From assembly GCA_030916895.1 (NCBI GenBank), contig JAUPVR010000004.1, positions 1 to 45,065 of the forward strand: a DNA stretch of 45,065 nucleotides, written 5' to 3'. This stretch comes from Patescibacteria group bacterium (lineage in GTDB: Bacteria; Patescibacteriota; Minisyncoccia; Phycocordibacterales; UBA5272). The notes beneath the pieces were generated by a model, which was not told the DNA's origin, made no database searches, and saw only the letters and a list, made by a program, of their open reading frames with translations. Both the position numbers and the translations under genes were made by a program. Of this stretch, positions 37,656 to 44,052 are shown piece after piece (within the stretch, counting starts at the first letter, position 1; the number at the start of each line of letters is the position of its first letter).

Positions 37656-38012
37656 TTACCTGAAGCCTTTGATGTTTGGAATCACCTGATGAAGCTCGCA
37701 TCCGTTCTTGATGAGATAGTACCCGCGGGGAATGAAAATCCACAGTACAGGTTTTCTTACGGGGGTATTCCCTTCAAAACCAGACCACCCGAATCCATCA
37801 AACGTTGGAATCTTTTGTTGCCGATGGTAGTAAATAACTTGCCACCCATGTTTCTTCGCATATTCTCGAAATAGTTTTCTCCACCGAACAAGAGCGCGCC
37901 TTCGAAACATGCTCGGGGCATCACCAATTCTTCCTTCCTCGAGCGTTTTCTTTACAATCGCCCGGGACAAATCATCACAGGTAAGTGTCTCTTTTGGAAA
38001 CACAATGGCCAT
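37656..38012 (-). CDS. orphan 118-residue basic protein
   Basis: 118 residues, basic, with helical segments (CDDLSRAIVKKTLEEG; ALVRWRKLFREYAKKHGWQV) followed by an aromatic-rich part (VIYYHRQQKIPTFDGFGW, PVLWIFIPRGYYLIKNG). AGGAGG is 4 bases from the ATG at 38012 and TAGGAT (38049-38044) gives a leader of about 25 bases. It forms an operon with the 53-residue gene. No known family; nucleic-acid binding is possible from composition only. Confidence 0.68.
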   Translation of the reverse strand: MAIVFPKETLTCDDLSRAIVKKTLEEGRIGDAPSMFRRRALVRWRKLFREYAKKHGWQVIYYHRQQKIPTFDGFGWSGFEGNTPVRKPVLWIFIPRGYYLIKNGCELHQVIPNIKGFR

Positions 38013-38153
38013 ACGGCCTCCTTATTTTGAACAATTGTTTTTTATCCTACAGCAAACTTTCTTTTTTCACTACTAATTTATAAAAAGGCTTATTTTCCAA
38101 GCACTTTTAAGTGGGAGATATCCACATATTTGTGTAGCACTTCGACACTAAAG

Positions 38154-38188
38154 TGGGGTATAATGTATTGCAGTGGGGCAATGTGGGA
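38154..38188. promoter_or_regulatory. MraZ-type operator repeats around the mraZ promoter
   Basis: TGGGG at 38154, TGGGG at 38174 and TGGGA at 38184: spacings of 20 and 10 bases, matching the 10-base period of MraZ boxes (TGGGN-N5). The -10 box TATAAT is at 38159-38164 between the first and second. A further TGGGA is at 38112. Binding would block the promoter. Confidence 0.75.
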
Positions 38189-38211
38189 GAATCGCTCCAA
38201 ATATAACAAAA

Positions 38212-38646
38212 ATGTTAATCGGCCAGTACACACACGAACTCGATCCAAAAAAGCGCCTCACGCTGCCTGCTAAGTGGCGCAAAGATCTCGGGAAAAAAGT
38301 TGTGATTACAAATGGCTTTGATGGTTCTTTATTTATTTTTACAGAGAAAGAATGGGGAAAGATCGCAGAGAAACTCGCACAGACCAGTTTCGGTAATGCC
38401 GACTCGCGAGGACTCAACCGTGTCATGCTTGCTCACGCTTTTGAGCTCGACATCGACGCTGCGGGACGCGTTCTTATTCCAGATACTCTCAAAGATCAAG
38501 CCAGTCTCACATCTAAAGTGGTGCTTGCGGGAATGTTCTCGCGCATTGAACTTTGGGATGAGGAGAATTGGAAGAAGTATTCAACGAAAGCTTTGGGAGA
38601 AGCTGACGCGCTTGCTTCTAAGTTAAGTGACCTAGGAATGCTCTAA
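38212..38646 (+). CDS. mraZ: transcriptional regulator MraZ
   Basis: 144 residues from ATG 38212 (MLIGQYTHELDPKKRLTLPAKWR). The ORF-track start at 38173 lies inside the operator region. Two AbrB-like halves each with a DxxGR/K-x-xP core: LDPKKRLTLPAKWR and IDAAGRVLIPDTL. MraZ forms a ring and represses its own division and cell-wall operon by binding TGGGN repeats, which are present upstream. Heads mraZ-rsmH-ftsL-ftsI. Confidence 0.96.
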   Translation: MLIGQYTHELDPKKRLTLPAKWRKDLGKKVVITNGFDGSLFIFTEKEWGKIAEKLAQTSFGNADSRGLNRVMLAHAFELDIDAAGRVLIPDTLKDQASLTSKVVLAGMFSRIELWDEENWKKYSTKALGEADALASKLSDLGML

Positions 38647-38656
38647 ACGACCATTT

Positions 38657-39640
38657 ATGAACATCGCCTTCTCAACAATTTTTTATCGTCTTCCTCAAAC
38701 AGTTGTTAAAAAAACTGTAAAGAAGACCACCAAGACACAAACCATGCTACACACGCCGGTACTTCTTAAGGAATCAATCGAAGGACTCAGTTTAAAAAAG
38801 GGAGGCGTGTATGTTGACTGCACGGTTAATCGCGGAGGACACAGTATTGAAATCGCAAAAGCAATAGGCAAGACTGGGACACTTGTCTGTATCGACCTTG
38901 ACCAGGACGCGCTTGCGCAAGCAAAAGAAAAACTTGAGGGAATGAAGCGGGGAGCGCCAACATTCCATTTCGTGCACTCAAATTTTAGGCACTTGATGAG
39001 TATTTTAAAGAAACTCGATATTGATAAAGTTGATGGAATTATTGCGGACTTTGGTATTTCATCACAGGAATTGGAAACATCAAATAGAGGATTTTCGTTT
39101 CTTCGCGACGAACCACTTCAAATGACATTTGATGCACATCCGGGAGAGGACATGACAACCGCGTTTGACATTGTTAATTTCTGGAGCGAATCAACAATTG
39201 CTGATGTGTTGTTTGGTTTTGCGGATGAAACCTATGCACGACGCATCGCAAAAGCAATTGTTGAAACTCGTACCAAGGAACCAATCAAGACAACACTTCA
39301 GCTCGTTTCAGTTATTGAGCGTGCGGTTCCTGTTATGTATCGTCACAAAAAAACACACTGTGCAACAAAGACATTTCAAGCACTTCGTATGGCGGTGAAT
39401 GATGAACTTGGAAGCATTGAAGAGCTTCTTACGGTTGCCCCAGATGTTTTAAAGCACGGGGGAAGAATGGCGGTTATTACATTCCACAGCACCGAAGACC
39501 GAATTACAAAAAAAGGACTTCGCGCGCAACAGGATTCATTCATTTTTATTAATAAAAAAGCAATTATCCCAAGTGACGAAGAATTAAAAAAGAATCCTCG
39601 GTCACGAAGCGCACAGCTAAGAATCGTAGAAAGAAAGTAA
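38657..39640 (+). CDS. rsmH: 16S rRNA (cytosine-1402-N4)-methyltransferase RsmH
   Basis: 327 residues as listed. Motifs: MLHTPVLLKESIEGL, DCTVNRGGHSIEIAKA (SAM site), GIIADFGISSQELE, HCATKTFQALRMAVNDEL and ITFHSTEDRITKK. It methylates C1402 in the ribosomal P site. Homologs normally begin at the MLHTPVLL methionine (ATG 38744); the 29-residue Lys/Thr-rich extension from 38657 may be real, since that ATG sits 10 bases after the mraZ stop, or it may be an untranslated spacer. Second gene of the division operon. Confidence 0.95.
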   Translation: MNIAFSTIFYRLPQTVVKKTVKKTTKTQTMLHTPVLLKESIEGLSLKKGGVYVDCTVNRGGHSIEIAKAIGKTGTLVCIDLDQDALAQAKEKLEGMKRGAPTFHFVHSNFRHLMSILKKLDIDKVDGIIADFGISSQELETSNRGFSFLRDEPLQMTFDAHPGEDMTTAFDIVNFWSESTIADVLFGFADETYARRIAKAIVETRTKEPIKTTLQLVSVIERAVPVMYRHKKTHCATKTFQALRMAVNDELGSIEELLTVAPDVLKHGGRMAVITFHSTEDRITKKGLRAQQDSFIFINKKAIIPSDEELKKNPRSRSAQLRIVERK

Positions 39641-39674
39641 ACATTAATTAAAAGCAAAACAGTCACCAAACACC

Positions 39675-40001
39675 ATGAAAAAACAAATCGCCATCTACAA
39701 AACCATGACATTCCGAGAGAGAATTGTTAATAGTATGCTCGTTACCATGGCTGTTCTTATGGTTTTGTACTGTCTTATTTTGCTTTCAATTGTGTTTTCC
39801 GTTATTGAACGTAAGCAAGCGATTTCTCAAACAAAAGACCTTATTTCTACTTTAAGTAGTATTGAAGGTTCATATGCAAATGAGATTTCAAAAATAAATG
39901 ATAGCGTCCTTTCCGCTAAGGAATATGTTCGTTTGGATGCTACGACACTTACTGTTCGCAAAGACCCAATTGCCGGGTATACTGTGCTCTATGAGCGATA
40001 G
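39675..40001 (+). CDS. ftsL: FtsL-like division protein
   Basis: 108 residues with a short cytoplasmic N-terminus, one membrane helix (about 20-42) and a coiled-coil-like outside segment (VIERKQAISQTKDLISTLSS). Assigned from topology and position between rsmH and the FtsI-type PBP, because FtsL has little sequence conservation. ATG 39705 is an alternative start. Its last 11 bases overlap ftsI. Confidence 0.7.
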   Translation: MKKQIAIYKTMTFRERIVNSMLVTMAVLMVLYCLILLSIVFSVIERKQAISQTKDLISTLSSIEGSYANEISKINDSVLSAKEYVRLDATTLTVRKDPIAGYTVLYER

Positions 40002-41736
40002 GGAGGCACCAGTACTTACAGAGAAACAAGAGCTGCGTTCTATATTTAGGGCACAGCTCTTGTCACTTTTGTGGCTTGTGATTCTTTTTATCGCAGTTTC
40101 TCGTGTTGTTCAGGTGCAGATTTTTAAACACGAATATTACACTGATTTGGCAGACAGGCAATACATCGCAAAAGTTCCTTCATCCTTTGATCGTGGTTCT
40201 ATTTTTTTTACAACACCATCAAAAGAAACAATTTCCGCCGCAAAACTTTCTTCGGTATATCGTGTAGCAATTGACCCAACAAGACTTGAAGACAAGGAAG
40301 GAGTATTTGAAGCCCTTTCGGAAAAAATAGCGCTCTCACGAGAAACTTTTTTTCTAAAAGCAAATAAGGAAAAAGATCCGTATGAAGAAATTGCTGTAGG
40401 TGTTCCTGAGGCTGTCGCAACAGATTTACAGAAAAAGAAATTTAAGGGAGTCATGTTTGTAAAAGACAATAAGCGCTCGTATCCGCAAGGGGACATAGGA
40501 GCACAAGTGCTTGGTTTTGTGGGAAGTGACGGAAAGAACGTGCGTGGACAGTACGGAGTTGAAAAGTATTATGACGATGTGCTAAGTCGAGGCATGGAAG
40601 AAAGGAGTATTAATTTTTTTGCGGAACTTTTTGCGGATATTGATGCAGGCTCTGTTTCAAATGTTGATGCTCGTGTTGGGGATGTTGTGCTTACGATCGA
40701 TGCAGAGGTACAACGACTCCTCCACAAGACGCTTGTTGAAACAAAAGCACAATGGCGCTCAGAAATTGTTGGGGGAATTGTCATGGATCCAAAAACTGGG
40801 GCAATTGTTGCGATGGATTCTCTTCCTTCATTTGATCCAAACGATTTTTCTCAAGTGGAAAATCAGGCGGTCTACCGAAACCCTCTCGTTTCAAGTGTGT
40901 ATGAAATGGGAAGTATCATTAAACCAATCACTGTTGCTTCAGCCTTAGATGCGGGCGTGGTGACTGAAGAGAGTACTTACTACGACACTGGCTTTCGTGA
41001 TCTAAACGGTTACAAAGTTCGCAATTATGATGAAAAGGCACGAGGCACAACAAAGATACAAACCATTCTTGATAAGTCACTTAACATCGGTATTGTTTTT
41101 TTGGTTGAAAGTCTTGGCACAAAACGATTTCAAGAATATTTTAAAAAATTCGGTATTGGAGAAGAGACAGGAATTGATTTGCCAAGCGAAGCCGGGGGCC
41201 TTGTTAAAAATTTACGAAGCAATGTTTTGGTTGATAGCGCAACAGCTGGTTTCGGACAAGGAATTGCAATTACACCCATTCAAACCATTCGCGCACTTTC
41301 AGCACTTGGAAATGGGGGATACTTACCCGCTCCGCATGTTGTTGATAGAGTTCTTTACAAAAACGGTACGGTCAAGCAAATTATTCCAGATCAAGGACAA
41401 ATGATTTTAGAGAAAGGAACAAGCGAACGAATTACAAGAATGCTTGTGCATGTGGTGGACACCTCTCTTAAGGACGGCGCGTACAAAATGCCACGCTATT
41501 CTGTGGCCGCAAAAACAGGCACAGCACAGATGGTAAAACCAGGGGCTGGATACTACGATGATAGGTATTTGCACTCATTCTTTGGCTATTTTCCGGCCTA
41601 CGAGCCACGCTACATTGTCTTTCTCTTTCATACCTATCCAAAAGGGGCTGAGTACGCATCCGCAACGCTTACGGAACCGTTTTATAAGATTGTAAAATTT
41701 TTGATTTCCTATTATCAAATTCCACCAGATAGGTAG
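39991..41736 (+). CDS. ftsI: FtsI/PBP3-type division transpeptidase
   Basis: 581 residues from ATG 39991 (MSDREAPVLTEKQEL); the ORF-track start at 39898 lies deep within ftsL. Membrane helix at about 24-42, pedestal domain with RSYPQGDIGAQVLGFVG, then transpeptidase with SxxK (MGSIIKPI), SxN (KSLNIGI) and KTGTAQ. It makes septal peptidoglycan with FtsL/FtsW. Last gene of the mra cluster here; no ftsW, mraY or mur genes follow, so the cluster is truncated compared with model bacteria. Confidence 0.94.
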   Translation: MSDREAPVLTEKQELRSIFRAQLLSLLWLVILFIAVSRVVQVQIFKHEYYTDLADRQYIAKVPSSFDRGSIFFTTPSKETISAAKLSSVYRVAIDPTRLEDKEGVFEALSEKIALSRETFFLKANKEKDPYEEIAVGVPEAVATDLQKKKFKGVMFVKDNKRSYPQGDIGAQVLGFVGSDGKNVRGQYGVEKYYDDVLSRGMEERSINFFAELFADIDAGSVSNVDARVGDVVLTIDAEVQRLLHKTLVETKAQWRSEIVGGIVMDPKTGAIVAMDSLPSFDPNDFSQVENQAVYRNPLVSSVYEMGSIIKPITVASALDAGVVTEESTYYDTGFRDLNGYKVRNYDEKARGTTKIQTILDKSLNIGIVFLVESLGTKRFQEYFKKFGIGEETGIDLPSEAGGLVKNLRSNVLVDSATAGFGQGIAITPIQTIRALSALGNGGYLPAPHVVDRVLYKNGTVKQIIPDQGQMILEKGTSERITRMLVHVVDTSLKDGAYKMPRYSVAAKTGTAQMVKPGAGYYDDRYLHSFFGYFPAYEPRYIVFLFHTYPKGAEYASATLTEPFYKIVKFLISYYQIPPDR

Positions 41737-41755
41737 GTCGAGGCGTGTCGAAAGT

Positions 41756-41793
41756 TTCTAAACCCTAGTCCCTAAAACCTAATCCCTATTCGT
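41756..41793. repeat. telomere-like heptad repeat, solo copy
   Basis: C-rich on the plus strand. Read on the minus strand the units are TAGGGAT, TAGGTTT, TAGGGAC, TAGGGTT. It contains the exact core CTAGTCCCTA at 41765-41774, shared with the repeats at 42908 and 43308. Confidence 0.7.
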
Positions 41794-41807
41794 GTTAGTA
41801 TGTGTAT

Positions 41808-42608
41808 ATGAAGCTAGCAAAATCAGACTCTAATAAACCAAAAAATACTGAAACCTCGTGGGGAAATGTTGCATCATGGTATGACACACACCTTGAAAAA
41901 ACAGGCGACACGTATCATGAAAAAGTGGTGTATCCGAACCTCGCTCGATTGTTAGGTGACATGAAAGGAAAGCATGTACTTGATCTTGCGTGTGGACAAG
42001 GGCAATTCTCTCGTTTGCTTGCAGAAGCTGGAGCGTCGGTTATTGGTATTGATTTGGGAAAAGAGTTGCTCGCAATTGCGGAAAAGAAAAACAAGCCGTA
42101 CAAGTTTAAGATTTTTTATTACAATACGACAGCTCACGATTTGTATATGATAAAAGACGGCACACAAGATATTGTCGTGTGTGTGCTTGCACTTCAGAAT
42201 ATTGAAAAACTGCAAGAAACTTTAAAAGAAGTTTCTCGTGTACTTACAAAAGAAGGAAAGTTTGTGTGTGTGCTTAATCATCCGAGTTTTCGTATTCCAC
42301 GCGCAAGTGGTTGGATGTATAACGAGCATGAACAAGTACAGTATCGAAGAATTGACGCGTACCTTTCTGAATCGAAAGTAAAAATTGATATGACGCCAGG
42401 AAGTGAGAAAGATAAAAAGTTCACTGTTTCATTTCATCGTCCACTCCAGGTGTATGTGAAAGCATTTGCAAAGGCGGGGATGGCAATTACTCGTCTTGAA
42501 GAATGGGAGTCGCACAGAAAAAGTGAGAAAGGACCAAAGCAGAGACTAGAAGATAAGGCACGAAAAGAAATTCCACTGTTTATGTGCATTGAATTAAAGA
42601 AAATCTAA
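41808..42608 (+). CDS. class I SAM-dependent methyltransferase
   Basis: 266 residues from ATG 41808 (a GTG at 41802 is an alternative). SAM-binding motif VLDLACGQGQFSRLLAEAGA, acidic ribose-binding GIDLGKELL, and DIVVCVLALQNIEKL, followed by the EVSRVLTKEGKFVCVLNHP strand typical of UbiE/Methyltransf_11 proteins. The substrate is not predictable. It starts 15 bases after a heptad repeat and ends at a strong bidirectional terminator. Confidence 0.88.
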   Translation: MKLAKSDSNKPKNTETSWGNVASWYDTHLEKTGDTYHEKVVYPNLARLLGDMKGKHVLDLACGQGQFSRLLAEAGASVIGIDLGKELLAIAEKKNKPYKFKIFYYNTTAHDLYMIKDGTQDIVVCVLALQNIEKLQETLKEVSRVLTKEGKFVCVLNHPSFRIPRASGWMYNEHEQVQYRRIDAYLSESKVKIDMTPGSEKDKKFTVSFHRPLQVYVKAFAKAGMAITRLEEWESHRKSEKGPKQRLEDKARKEIPLFMCIELKKI

Positions 42609-42612
42609 AGCA

Positions 42613-42648
42613 AAGAAAGCGCGACCTTACGGTCGCGCTTTCTTATTG
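42613..42648. terminator. bidirectional intrinsic terminator
   Basis: A perfect 14-pair stem (42613-42626 with 42631-42644; right arm GGTCGCGCTTTCTT) around TTAC, between the convergent methyltransferase and the 42654 gene. Confidence 0.88.
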
Positions 42649-42653
42649 GTACT

Positions 42654-42881
42654 TTACTTTTCAAACAATCCTTGCAATTCTTTCTGATACTTCTTCATCA
42701 CATCAAGTGCCGCGTACATTTCTGGTTTGCCTTGCTTTTTCAAAACATCAATTTCTTTTGCAATCTTTTCAAAAAGTTTTGGGTCTTTTTCAACCGCCGT
42801 TCGTAGCATTTCTTGTTGCTCTTTTGGAAGGTTGCGTGAACCAAATTTTACTGCCTGTTTTAGGAAAAAATCTTTGAACAT
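42654..42881 (-). CDS. small helical protein, unknown
   Basis: 75 residues, predicted all-helical and soluble, with charged amphipathic stretches (LPKEQQEMLRTAVEKDPKLF, MKKYQKELQGLFEK). No known family, though such small helical proteins are frequent in CPR genomes. Its ATG at 42881 abuts the left heptad repeat (CCCCTATG on the minus strand). No -10 box is visible immediately upstream, so its promoter may lie in or beyond the repeat. Confidence 0.65.
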   Translation of the reverse strand: MFKDFFLKQAVKFGSRNLPKEQQEMLRTAVEKDPKLFEKIAKEIDVLKKQGKPEMYAALDVMKKYQKELQGLFEK

Positions 42882-42917
42882 AGGGGTAGGGGCTAGGGGT
42901 TAGTAGTTAGGGACTAG
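42881..42917. repeat. left inverted heptad repeat of the four-helix-bundle cassette
   Basis: G-rich on the plus strand: TAGGGG, TAGGGGC, TAGGGGT, TAG, TAGT, TAGGGAC, TAG. The exact core TAGGGACTAG is at 42908-42917, the perfect inverse of 43308-43317. Confidence 0.8.
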
Positions 42918-42925
42918 ATAATCCT

Positions 42926-43279
42926 TTAATTTGATAATTTGCTAATCATAGCATTTAACATTTTCATGACTTCTGTGTGAAGTTTTGTAAGAGCAGTATA
43001 ATCTTCTTTTTTCAATAGTCCAAGGTCTTTCGATAATTCAATTTGTGCTTCCAATTCTGCGCCGGATCCGAAGGCAATTCTCAAAAATTGAACATATTCT
43101 TTCTTACTTCCTCTTGCATTTCCTTCGGCAATATTTGAAATAATAGAAACAGACGCTCTACGCATTTGAGAAACTAGGCCAAAAATTTCATCCTTGGGAA
43201 AATTTTTTGTTGCAGAATAAATTTTTAGAGATAACTGATATGCTTTTTGCCAAACAAACAGTTCTTTATAGGATTGCAT
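42926..43279 (-). CDS. four-helix-bundle (S23/IVS, Avd-like) protein
   Basis: 117 residues. ELFVWQKAYQLSLKIYSAT, FGLVSQMRRASVSIISNIAEG, SKKEYVQFLRIAFGSGAELE and ELSKDLGLLKKEDY are the signatures of the family first found inside 23S rRNA intervening sequences and also related to the Avd accessory protein of diversity-generating retroelements. It forms a pentameric four-helix bundle that binds nucleic acid in studied cases. Here it is enclosed by inverted G/C-rich heptad repeats. No reverse transcriptase or template repeat is in the window. Confidence 0.95.
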   Translation of the reverse strand: MQSYKELFVWQKAYQLSLKIYSATKNFPKDEIFGLVSQMRRASVSIISNIAEGNARGSKKEYVQFLRIAFGSGAELEAQIELSKDLGLLKKEDYTALTKLHTEVMKMLNAMISKLSN

Positions 43280-43283
43280 GTAT

Positions 43284-43318
43284 TTCCTAGTCCTTAGTCC
43301 CTATAACCTAGTCCCTAC
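43284..43318. repeat. right inverted heptad repeat of the four-helix-bundle cassette
   Basis: C-rich on the plus strand. On the minus strand the units are TAGGGAC, TAGGT, TATAGGGAC, TAAGGAC, TAGG. Exact core CTAGTCCCTA at 43308-43317; the bases CTA at 43315-43317 form the stop codon of the 43974 gene. Confidence 0.8.
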
Positions 43319-43974
43319 TGTGCCTTTGCTTTTTTAATTAATTCATTAAATTCTTCAGGTGAACGAGGACTGTCGATTAGTTTGCCGTTTAAGAAGAAAC
43401 TTGGTGTCCCTGGGAGTTTCAAGCGTATTGCTTCTTGGTATTCTGCCATAACCTTCTTTTCAATTGCCTCACTTTTTAGATCTGCTTCAAATTTCTTTGC
43501 ATCAAGACCAAGCGATGTTGCGTAGGTGACCATCATACTGCTCGCGTTTAATGCTCCAGACCATTCAGCTTGTTTTACAAAGAGGAGATCATGCATTTCC
43601 CAGAATTTTCCTTGAACCGATGCCGCCTCGGATGCTTTTGCAGAGATGAGGGCATTTTTGTGAATTTGCATGAGTGGGAAGTGACGGAAAACGACCTTCA
43701 AATCTTGTGGGTTATCTGCAAGTACTTTTTGAATAAGTCCTTCGTATACCGCGCATGCTGGACACTGGAAGTCAGCGAATTCAACAAGGGTTACTTTTGC
43801 CGTAGGGTTACCACGAACATGATCGGTTTGTGTTACTTCAACAACACCAACAGGTTCTTGTCCGCGCGTACCAGTTACATAGAAATAATATGCGAGCACA
43901 AGCACGATAACAGCTACTAATCCGAGCACAAGTTTCATTTGTGGGGTATCTAATGATTTTGGCAATAATTTCAT
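43315..43974 (-). CDS. membrane-anchored DsbA-like thiol-disulfide oxidoreductase
   Basis: 219 residues from ATG 43974; the ORF-track start at 44166 lies upstream of the promoter and crosses the divergent gene. Membrane anchor about 13-32, then a DsbA/thioredoxin_4 domain with FADFQCPACAVYEG (C71, C74), the cis-proline LPGTPSFFLNG and FRHFPL. It should form or isomerise disulfides in exported proteins; the VKOR-like protein at 8995 could re-oxidise it. TGC-TATAAT ends 9 bases before the ATG. The stop codon is inside a heptad repeat. Confidence 0.94.
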   Translation of the reverse strand: MKLLPKSLDTPQMKLVLGLVAVIVLVLAYYFYVTGTRGQEPVGVVEVTQTDHVRGNPTAKVTLVEFADFQCPACAVYEGLIQKVLADNPQDLKVVFRHFPLMQIHKNALISAKASEAASVQGKFWEMHDLLFVKQAEWSGALNASSMMVTYATSLGLDAKKFEADLKSEAIEKKVMAEYQEAIRLKLPGTPSFFLNGKLIDSPRSPEEFNELIKKAKAQ

Positions 43975-43983
43975 ATGGGAATT

Positions 43984-43989
43984 ATTATA
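43984..43989 (-). promoter_or_regulatory. extended -10 box TGC-TATAAT of the DsbA-like gene
   Basis: Minus strand, 9 bases upstream of ATG 43974. It decides the start. Confidence 0.7.
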
Positions 43990-44010
43990 GCATAGAGGGG
44001 GGAAAGGAAA

Positions 44011-44037
44011 GGCGGGGCTTGCTTCGCAAGTCCCGCC
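44011..44037. repeat. GC-rich hairpin between divergent promoters
   Basis: GGCGGGGCTTGC pairs with GCAAGTCCCGCC around loop TTC (one G-T wobble). Its GC content stands out from the AT-rich surroundings and no T tract follows, so it is not a terminator. Confidence 0.6.
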
Positions 44038-44040
44038 TGG

Positions 44041-44046
44041 TACACT
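44041..44046 (+). promoter_or_regulatory. extended -10 box TGG-TACACT
   Basis: Ends 6 bases before ATG 44053; leaderless start predicted. The GC-rich hairpin occupies the -35 region. Confidence 0.5.
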
Positions 44047-44052
44047 AAAATA

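Larger units (their letters stand above)
42881..43318. mobile_element. candidate IVS-like cassette: inverted heptad repeats around a four-helix-bundle gene
   Basis: About 440 bases made of a left G-rich repeat, one ORF and a right C-rich repeat whose cores are perfect 10-base inverted complements. The right repeat supplies the TAG stop codon of the neighbouring DsbA-like gene, and the left one touches the start codon of the 42881 gene, as expected for an insertion between two genes. Confidence 0.5.

Noticed and set aside
42926-43279. Diversity-generating retroelement based on the Avd-like four-helix bundle
   Set aside because: No reverse transcriptase, template repeat or variable repeat is present in the window.
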